From assembly GCF_039822205.1 (NCBI RefSeq), contig NZ_JBAGBW010000024.1:1-28434 (forward strand): a DNA stretch of 28,434 nt. The letters run 5' to 3'. Positions 23,199 through 28,434 of this stretch are shown in pieces. This DNA comes from Thermodesulfobium sp. 4217-1 (lineage in GTDB: Bacteria > Thermodesulfobiota > Thermodesulfobiia > Thermodesulfobiales > Thermodesulfobiaceae). The position numbers were made by a program, and so were the translations under genes. Below the pieces are notes generated by a model. That model saw only the letters and a list, made by a program, of their open reading frames with translations, was not told the DNA's origin and ran no database searches. The number at the start of each line of letters is the position of its first letter. Within the stretch, counting starts at the first letter, position 1.

Positions 23199-23215
23199 AT
23201 CCCTAAAGGGGGGAT
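23199..23215 (+). promoter_or_regulatory. Ribosome site of the AOR gene inside a small hairpin
   Basis: AAAGGGGGGAT lies just before the ATG at 23220. ATCCC (23199-23203) can pair with GGGAT (23211-23215), or CCCT with AGGG, covering the ribosome site. This may tune translation by structure or temperature; that role is inferred. Confidence 0.4.
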
Positions 23216-23219
23216 TTTG

Positions 23220-24953
23220 ATGAAATGGATTCGCGTTAACATGTCAGACCTTTCTATCAAGGTCGAAGAGGCACCAAAGAAGTACGAACAGATGGGGGGT
23301 AGATGGCTAACATCTTCTGTAGTAGCAGATGAAGTGCCAGCTACATGTCACCCTCTAGGTCCTTTGAACAAGGTGGTAATTGCACCGGGTATCCTGAGCG
23401 GTACTACAGCTCCGTCCTCAGGAAGAATTTCTGTGGGTACCAAATCTCCTTTGACAGGCGGAATAAAAGAGGCAAATGCAGGAGCAAAGTTCGGCCAGTA
23501 TCTCAAAAGAATGGGCTACAGTGCCATTATCATTGAGGGCCAACCAAAGGACAAAGAGTCAAGGTACCTTTTAAACATCAGCAAAGAGAAACTAGAGTTA
23601 GTCGACGCAGCCGAGTACAAGTTTATGGGGCTATATGAGTTAAGCGGAAAATTGGCCTCAAAATACGGAAAAGATGCAGGAATTGCTTCTGTAGGTCCAG
23701 CTGCCGAACACCTTCTTGTTGGAACAGGCATTGCGTTCAATGACATTGAGAACGCGCCAGCCAGATATGCAGGCAGAGGCGGCGTAGGCGCCGTATTTGC
23801 GTCAAAAGGCTTGAAGGCAATAGTTACCGAAGCCGTAACGGGACAAGCTGCAGTCCTCAATCATGAACTTTTTGAGACTGGCAGGAAAAAACTTCTTGCC
23901 GCTCTCCAGGAGCACGCAGTAACGAAGCCAAAGGGTGCCCTAAATACTTATGGCACTGCTGTTTTAGTAAATATTTTAAATGAGGCAGGAGCACTTCCAA
24001 CAAGGAACTTCTCAAGAGGAACCTTTGATGGAGCAAAAAAGATATCTGGTGAAGCTATGGCAGAAGCGGCAGCCAAGAACCCAAAGGCAGGCATGATGGG
24101 CCATAGATGCCATCCAGGCTGCGTGATAGGCTGCAGCGTAATATATCCAGATGCACAAGGAAATTCTCATACTTCAGTTGAATACGAAACTTTATGGGCA
24201 ATTGGCGCAAACTGTGAAATAGACGACCTTGACGCTATAGCGCAGATGAATTCTATGTGTAACGATATTGGTCTTGACACAATAGAATTTGGAGATGCAG
24301 TAGCAGTAGCAATGGAAGGAGGCTTGCTGCCCTTTGGAGATGCAAAGGGTGCAATAGCGCTCCTTGAAGAGGTAAAGAAAGGCAGCCCGCTTGGAAAGAT
24401 CATAGGTTCTGGCTGCGGCACAGTAGGAAAAGTCTTCGGCGTCAGAAGAGTGCCAGCTGTAAAGAATCAAGGCATGCCTGCTTATGAACCAAGAGTAATC
24501 AAAGGCATAGGCGTAACATACATCACCACCCCAATGGGCGCAGACCACACAGCAGGATATTCAATTGCTCCAGAGATACTGGGCGTTGGCGGCAAACCAG
24601 ATCCACACACGAACGAGGGCAAAGTGAAATTGTCAAAAGACTTCCAGGCAACCACTTGCTTTATCGACTCGACAGGATGCTGCGTATTTACAGCTTTCGC
24701 TATTCTTGACATCCCTAGCGGTTTCGAAGGAATGGTAGAGGCATGCAATGCAGTCACGGGAGCCAACTGGACTACCAGTGAAGCATACGAAATAGGGTTA
24801 AACGTTCTAAAAATGGAACATCAATATAATCTGTCTGCAGGTTTTAGCGCAAACGACGATAGACCACCTGAATTTATGAAACTTGAACCAGTTCCTCCAC
24901 ACAATATGGTTTGGGATATGGCTGATTCTGAATTAGATTCTATGTGGAAGTAG
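23220..24953 (+). CDS. aor: Aldehyde:ferredoxin oxidoreductase family enzyme (tungsten/molybdenum bis-pterin)
   Basis: This cytoplasmic oxidoreductase of the AOR family interconverts aldehydes and carboxylic acids with ferredoxin; other substrates occur in subfamilies. The start ATG (23220) is preferred over the adjacent TTG, giving 577 residues. The N-terminal pterin domain has GGRWLTSSVVADEVPATCHPLGP and the AOR-typical GTTAPSSGRISVGTKSPLTGG. Iron-sulfur ligands appear as Cys297, Cys301 and Cys305 (spacing CX3CX3C, where many AORs have CX2CX3C) and Cys487 or Cys488 in STGCCVF. The catalytic region carries YETLWAIGANC, DDLDAIAQMN and DIGLDTIEFG. A MoaD-like gene follows 1 nt later. Substrate is not predictable from sequence; a W- or Mo-dependent enzyme fits the modABC genes in the same window. 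Confidence 0.92.
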   Translation: MKWIRVNMSDLSIKVEEAPKKYEQMGGRWLTSSVVADEVPATCHPLGPLNKVVIAPGILSGTTAPSSGRISVGTKSPLTGGIKEANAGAKFGQYLKRMGYSAIIIEGQPKDKESRYLLNISKEKLELVDAAEYKFMGLYELSGKLASKYGKDAGIASVGPAAEHLLVGTGIAFNDIENAPARYAGRGGVGAVFASKGLKAIVTEAVTGQAAVLNHELFETGRKKLLAALQEHAVTKPKGALNTYGTAVLVNILNEAGALPTRNFSRGTFDGAKKISGEAMAEAAAKNPKAGMMGHRCHPGCVIGCSVIYPDAQGNSHTSVEYETLWAIGANCEIDDLDAIAQMNSMCNDIGLDTIEFGDAVAVAMEGGLLPFGDAKGAIALLEEVKKGSPLGKIIGSGCGTVGKVFGVRRVPAVKNQGMPAYEPRVIKGIGVTYITTPMGADHTAGYSIAPEILGVGGKPDPHTNEGKVKLSKDFQATTCFIDSTGCCVFTAFAILDIPSGFEGMVEACNAVTGANWTTSEAYEIGLNVLKMEHQYNLSAGFSANDDRPPEFMKLEPVPPHNMVWDMADSELDSMWK

Positions 24954-24954
24954 T

Positions 24955-25194
24955 TTGAAAATAACAGTTGCACTTTATGCTGGACTTAAAGCTCGCGCCT
25001 TAGCCCCTCAGGGCGCGAGCGAGTTCGACTTGGATATTCCAGAACGGTCTAAGATAGGCGATATAATAAAACTTTTGGACCTTCCTGACGACGAAGTTGC
25101 AAATATCTTTGTAGACAGATCAATAAAAGATAGGGAATTTATAATAAAAGACGGTCAAAGAGTAGCATTCTTTCCTTTGATAGCAGGAGGATAG
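24955..25194 (+). CDS. MoaD/ThiS-like sulfur carrier protein
   Basis: The 79-residue protein has a ubiquitin-like beta-grasp pattern (MKITVALYAGLKAR, then EFDLDIPERSKIGDIIKLLD) and ends with the hallmark FFPLIAGG. The C-terminal Gly-Gly is thiocarboxylated to supply sulfur for the dithiolene of the pterin cofactor. It starts at TTG (24955) right after the AOR stop. Such carriers are often paired with AOR genes and presumably make its bis-pterin cofactor. A strong GC-rich inverted repeat lies in codons 13-22. The last 40 nt overlap the histidine-kinase gene on the other strand. Confidence 0.85.
   Translation: MKITVALYAGLKARALAPQGASEFDLDIPERSKIGDIIKLLDLPDDEVANIFVDRSIKDREFIIKDGQRVAFFPLIAGG
24991..25020 (+). 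repeat. GC-rich inverted repeat inside the MoaD-like gene
   Basis: GCTCGCGCC (24991-24999) and GGCGCGAGC (25012-25020) are perfect inverted copies around a 12-nt centre. In RNA the stem could gain two more pairs. The hairpin is very stable compared with the AT-rich surroundings and lies 36 nt after the start codon. Confidence 0.7.
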
Positions 25195-26531
25195 ATAGGC
25201 AGATATATAGAAAATTTGCTGCCCTCTTTGTGCTTGCTCGTTACCCTTATATCTCCCCCATGCAGTTGAATTATTTCTTTTGAAAGTGCAAGACCCAAAC
25301 CAAAACCAGCGCTCTGTCTGGATGAGTCTACTCTGTAGAACTTTTCGAATAACCTGGGCAGAACGTCTTCTTTTATGCCTATTCCTGAATCGATTATATC
25401 TATAACGGCAAAATTTCCTTCTTGCCTTGAAATTATTTTTACTTCGCCGTTTTCTTTATTGTATTTTATGGCGTTGTCAACCAATGCCCAAAGCGCCCTT
25501 CTAAGATAGTCCTCATCTGCATCGACAAAGAGATCGCACGAGGTAAATGTAACGCTTATGTTTTGTGAGAGAGCCTGAGCCTCCTTGCCAATCTCTTCAA
25601 TGAGTTCTTTTATATTAAGCTTCACAAAGTTTATTCTTGGTTTTGATTCCACTCTTGCCAGAAATAAAAGGTCGTTTACCAGCCTCTCCATTCTTTGGGT
25701 AGCGCCTGAGATAGTCTGAATTGACTCCTCAAGTATTTTTTTATCGTCTTTGCCCCACCTCTTCAAGAGATCATTGTAACTTTTTATTACAGCGAGAGGG
25801 GTTCTCAGATCGTGAGAGGCAGCAGCCACAAATTCTTGTTGGCTTTTAAAACCTTTTTCGAGCCTTTCGAGCATCTCGTTGAAAGCCTGAGCCAATAGAT
25901 ATAGTTCATCTTTGGGGCCAGATAGGGGTATCCTCTCGTCAAGTTTGCCTGTATTTATCTCTTTTACCTTACGGGTCAAAATAGCAAGGGGTCCAAGAGT
26001 ATTCGTTACGCTTATATATCCGCTTACCATTGCAAACAATGTAGCTCCCATCATAAGGAATATTAGAAGCCCAGACAAAACTGCAAGAAAGTGCTTTTCT
26101 CTCTTCAGCGGATGTGCCACCTCAACGAATACCCCATCTCCAATATCCTTACCAGAAACCAGAACTTCCTGACCATTGATCAAAATAGGCTTTACGGGAC
26201 CATCGTAGTAGGGAATCTTTATATTGCCAAAGTTAGGAGATTTATTGATTATCTCACCATTTTTAGATATTTGTATCCAAAGCTCCAGGCTCCCGGCCTG
26301 ATCTACTAACTCTGGATCGCTTAAATTTGGGTTCTCCTCATTTTGCAGGGCGTTTTGAACATTTAAAATAGCTACTCTTATTTTCGAGTTCGCCTCTTTC
26401 GTAAGGGCGAAGTTCATGCCGAAAATTACCACAAAACCGCATAAGACTAATGTGGTAAGAAGTATTGCACAGTAGTATAGGGTAAGCCTGAGGCCTATTG
26501 AGCCATCAATATAATCCCTAAATCTTTTCAT
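25155..26531 (-). CDS. Sensor histidine kinase (HAMP-HisKA-HATPase)
   Basis: The 458-residue membrane kinase has two transmembrane helices (about 15-40 and 147-175) enclosing an extracytoplasmic sensor region, then a HAMP linker. The H-box follows with ASHDLRTPLAVIKSYNDL (histidine near 240). The ATP-binding domain has the N-box ALVDNAIKYNKENG, G1 DIIDSGIGI, F-box region LFEKFYRVDSS and G2 GFGLGLALSKEI. All catalytic motifs look intact. The start overlaps the response-regulator gene by 14 nt. Its signal is unknown. The 3' end converges with the MoaD-like gene and overlaps it by 40 nt. Confidence 0.93.
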   Translation of the reverse strand: MKRFRDYIDGSIGLRLTLYYCAILLTTLVLCGFVVIFGMNFALTKEANSKIRVAILNVQNALQNEENPNLSDPELVDQAGSLELWIQISKNGEIINKSPNFGNIKIPYYDGPVKPILINGQEVLVSGKDIGDGVFVEVAHPLKREKHFLAVLSGLLIFLMMGATLFAMVSGYISVTNTLGPLAILTRKVKEINTGKLDERIPLSGPKDELYLLAQAFNEMLERLEKGFKSQQEFVAAASHDLRTPLAVIKSYNDLLKRWGKDDKKILEESIQTISGATQRMERLVNDLLFLARVESKPRINFVKLNIKELIEEIGKEAQALSQNISVTFTSCDLFVDADEDYLRRALWALVDNAIKYNKENGEVKIISRQEGNFAVIDIIDSGIGIKEDVLPRLFEKFYRVDSSRQSAGFGLGLALSKEIIQLHGGDIRVTSKHKEGSKFSIYLPIYPPAIKGKNATL

Positions 26532-27210
26532 TCGAATCTATTTTTAGGGCGTATCCCACTCCTCTTACCGTATGCAAAATCTTGTTTTCAAAAGGGTCAT
26601 CTATTTTTGCTCTAAGGTATCTAATGTAAACGTCTACAACGTTTTCGCTGCCATAATAGTCATAACCCCAAACGTGGTTTAAGATAGTATCTCTATTTAG
26701 AACCTTGCCCACATTTTCAGCCAGATACTTTAGCAAGTCAAATTCCTTTTTTGAGAGGCTTACTGACTTTTCTGATCTTTTTACCTCTCTTGTCTGAGGG
26801 GATATGGTCAGATCGCCCACCACAAGCTTTTCAAGGTCTTTCGTTCCCTTTCTTAACCTTGCCCTTATTCTTGCTATTAGTTCGTCAATCACAAAGGGCT
26901 TTGTCACATAGTCGTCTGCACCGAAATCAAGCCCTTTAACTTTATCCTTTACAGCGTCTCTCGCGGTCAGAATAATTATTGCAACGTCTTTTTGCGTTTT
27001 CATCCTCTTACAAACTTCAAAGCCGTCAATGCCGGGAATCATTAAATCCAGCAGAACTAAATCAAAATCTTTTTCTGAAAACAAACCTATTGCCTCATAG
27101 CCATTGTCAGCAGTATCAACGGCATACCCTTCGTGCTCAAGCTCTAACTGCAAGTATCTTGAAAGATTATACTCATCTTCAACCACAAGAATTCTATATT
27201 CGTTTTCCAT
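26518..27210 (-). CDS. OmpR/PhoB-family response regulator
   Basis: The 230-residue protein has a receiver domain with acidic residues VVEDE (9-13), phosphoacceptor Asp55 in LVLLDLMIPGIDG, Thr/Lys switch residues with Lys104 in TKPF. Its C-terminal winged-helix DNA-binding domain (about 130-226) ends in GYDYYGSENVVDVYIRYLRA and VRGVGYALK. A GGTGG ribosome site lies upstream of the ATG. It is co-transcribed with the kinase downstream. The target genes are not visible; possible direct targets are the neighbouring genes, but no repeated binding site was recognised. Confidence 0.94.
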   Translation of the reverse strand: MENEYRILVVEDEYNLSRYLQLELEHEGYAVDTADNGYEAIGLFSEKDFDLVLLDLMIPGIDGFEVCKRMKTQKDVAIIILTARDAVKDKVKGLDFGADDYVTKPFVIDELIARIRARLRKGTKDLEKLVVGDLTISPQTREVKRSEKSVSLSKKEFDLLKYLAENVGKVLNRDTILNHVWGYDYYGSENVVDVYIRYLRAKIDDPFENKILHTVRGVGYALKIDSNEKI

Positions 27211-27455
27211 AAAACACCACCAATTTAAAATATTTTTAATAATTTTAATACAGCATAGATTAAAAACAAATTAAACTTAGGACTAAAACTTCCAGACCAT
27301 AGAAATCTATAAACTAAAAATAGATTTAAACACCTGAACCTTATATTAGCATTAAACAAAAATTAAAAAACTTTAATTTTATTATAAAACTTTTAAAACC
27401 TGAAAGGTATATCGTAATAGAACAATTATCGATCTTTAGGTGTTGGGAGGAAAAA

Positions 27456-27557
27456 ATGAAAAAGGGTAAGTCATTTATTAATATTATACTTTTGATATTG
27501 TTCTTTTTGGGAACCAGTATGAGCATATTTATAATAGCAGGGGGCAAAGGGTTTTAA
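27456..27557 (+). CDS. Putative 33-residue single-helix membrane protein
   Basis: A strong ribosome site TTGGGAGG ends 6 nt before an ATG that opens a 33-codon frame to a TAA at 27555. The product starts with MKKGKS, then a hydrophobic stretch INIILLILFFLGTSMSIFII of about 20 residues, and ends with AGGKGF. The basic start and single hydrophobic helix suggest a small membrane protein, or less likely an unprocessed signal peptide. It resembles no family I know and is divergent from the response-regulator gene (245 bp apart). Support rests on the ribosome site and composition. Confidence 0.55.
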   Translation: MKKGKSFINIILLILFFLGTSMSIFIIAGGKGF

Positions 27558-27623
27558 GCATTACCTTCAAAAGAATTTTTATATTAGTTATATACCTAAA
27601 ATATATCTGCTAAAAGGGCTCTA

Positions 27624-27684
27624 TGTCAAGGGACACTGATTTTGTCACTACAAAAGTAAATTAAGGAGACACTGATTTTGTCAC
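27624..27684. mobile_element. Insertion-sequence end with a 17-bp direct repeat
   Basis: GACACTGATTTTGTCAC occurs twice, at 27632-27648 and 27668-27684, 36 bp apart. The stretch begins TGTCAAGGGACAC at 27624. Multiple short repeats at a terminus that starts with TG are a feature of IS21-family ends. The other end is not in this window, so the extent and ownership are uncertain. Confidence 0.5.
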
Positions 27685-28117
27685 CCCTCTTTGGCGTCAA
27701 TATAGATATGTCAAATCTTTTGGCATCTTTAGATGTTTACAAAAGAATACACAGTTCACATCAAGAATATTTAAATAATTAAAACCTTAGAATTGAGAAT
27801 ATAAAAAAGATTCTGAGAGTTACGAGGTAAGCCCTGAAGATATAACAGCTTTATGTAATATTCCATCTTTGACACTTGAGCAGAATAAAAATCCTTGTAA
27901 ACGTTGATGTTTAAGTCTTTTTTAGGATTTAGTATTGGTGTAAAAACTGCGTAATTTTTTCATCATTTTTGTTTAACAAATTTGATAATCAGTTCAAAGA
28001 CCAAAAGCTTTGTGTGAGTTACCAGTAAAACCTATTCTTGTGTAAGTTGAAGTTTATCCCCTACTCTCATCTATTAATAATATACCCCCTTTAAAATGCT
28101 ATTTATTAAGTGTATAT
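27685..28117. other. Gene-free, probably decayed interval between IS signatures
   Basis: No credible gene is present. A 24-codon frame at 27708-27782 and a few short frames up to about 27910 (for example one reading SYEVSPEDITALC) look like relics of coding sequence broken by stops and frame changes, but I cannot assign them to a family. The rest is AT-rich without recognisable signals. Confidence 0.4.
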
Positions 28118-28195
28118 TATGGTGTCTCGGCTCCACGATTCCAGTATGAATGGTACCAACTGTCCGGAATCGGGGAGCCACCTGGTTTGAAATAA
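28118..28195. mobile_element. Probable IS21-element end with imperfect inverted repeat
   Basis: GGCTCCACGATTCC (28129-28142) and GGAATCGGGGAGCC (28166-28179) are inverted copies matching at 13 of 14 positions around a 23-bp centre containing GGTACC. The block lies directly behind the istB stop and near a TGGTGTCTC start at 28120, so it likely forms the terminal region of the element that owns istB. It could also fold as a transcription-stopping hairpin. Confidence 0.5.
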
Positions 28196-28434
28196 TTATT
28201 CGCTTTGCGATTTATCTAATCCAAATACTTCACGCATTGGCATTTCTTTAGGCTGGTCAATGTATTCGATATTGATTTTGTATGCATCATGTACTATACG
28301 GTCAAGAATGGCATCAGCTAATGGGTTATCATTACTGCCAAATCTTTTATACCAACCTTCCTGGCAAAATTGGAAATAGAATATAGTGGACGATTGCTTT
28401 CTACGTTTATAGATCAACTCAAAGAGATTCTTAC
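28196..28434 (-). CDS. istB: IstB-like ATP-binding protein of an IS21-family element (C-terminal part, runs off the window)
   Basis: IstB is the AAA+ helper that aids the IS21 transposase IstA in choosing and joining target DNA. The visible 79 residues are the C-terminal end: LFELIYKRRKQSSTIF, then FCQEGWYKRFG, and the conserved LADAILDRIVHDAYKINIEY, ending with MREVFGLDKSQSE. The frame stays open to the last base of the window, so the N-terminal part with Walker A and B lies beyond 28434. The family usually has an arginine after KRR/ERR and a Ser-Thr-Ile motif as here. Intactness of the whole element cannot be judged. Confidence 0.88.
   Translation of the reverse strand, partial: KNLFELIYKRRKQSSTIFYFQFCQEGWYKRFGSNDNPLADAILDRIVHDAYKINIEYIDQPKEMPMREVFGLDKSQSE

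Noticed and set aside
27341-27547. 68-residue frame on the minus strand
   Set aside because: It has no ribosome site, is rich in AT-driven Ile/Leu/Phe and overlaps the better-supported small plus-strand gene.
27632-27684. CRISPR array
   Set aside because: Only two 17-bp repeats with one spacer of 19 bp; no further copies and no cas genes.

Overview
The window looks like a chromosomal segment of a low-GC, flagellated, outer-membrane-bearing (diderm) bacterium that uses molybdenum or tungsten enzymes. Three things point there. Codon use is A/T-rich. There is a large flagellar cluster that carries both P-ring (flgI) and L-ring (flgH) genes. Its other half has the Bacillus-like order yvyF-flgM-flgN-flgK-flgL-fliW. 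A thermophilic, anaerobic lineage such as Thermodesulfobium would fit, together with the tungsten-type aldehyde:ferredoxin oxidoreductase, but that name is an inference and not read from the sequence.

Layout. Positions 1-106 hold the tail of a membrane protein. Positions 125-2287 (minus) encode a molybdate/tungstate ABC transporter, modA-modB-modC. It is preceded by an unusually long leader of about 310 nt with its own promoter, a truncated tRNA-like segment, a long inverted repeat and a hairpin. Divergent from it is a single-domain molybdate-binding (Mop/TOBE) protein at 2832-3038 with a near-consensus promoter.

Positions 3078-19654 (minus) are one long run of 19 genes. In transcription order they are flgF, flgG, flgA, flgH, flgI, flgJ, a YvyF-like gene, flgM, flgN, flgK, flgL, fliW, flgC, fliE, fliF, fliG, fliJ, flhA and an RNA uracil-5-methyltransferase. 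Many neighbours overlap or touch. Two sigma-28-like promoters (core GTCGATA) sit upstream of flgF and directly before the flgM anti-sigma gene. flgB, fliH, fliI and csrA, which would normally be expected here, are absent. FlgK is nearly twice the usual size because of a repeat-rich insert of about 480 residues.

Positions 19930-23062 (plus), divergent from the flagellar run, carry a PAS-domain protein with a degenerate kinase-like C terminus, then a degenerate-EAL/HDOD protein. This is probably a regulatory pair. Positions 23220-25194 hold an aldehyde:ferredoxin oxidoreductase gene followed immediately by a MoaD-like sulfur carrier. The mod transporter at the other end of the window could supply its metal. 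Converging on these, with a 40-nt tail overlap, is an OmpR-family response regulator/histidine kinase pair (27210-25155, minus).

The right end is accessory. There is a 33-residue putative membrane micropeptide at 27456-27557, then about 640 bp of decayed insertion-sequence material with two different end-like repeat signatures, then the C-terminal part of an IS21-family IstB gene that runs off the window. No rRNA, intact tRNA or CRISPR array was found.
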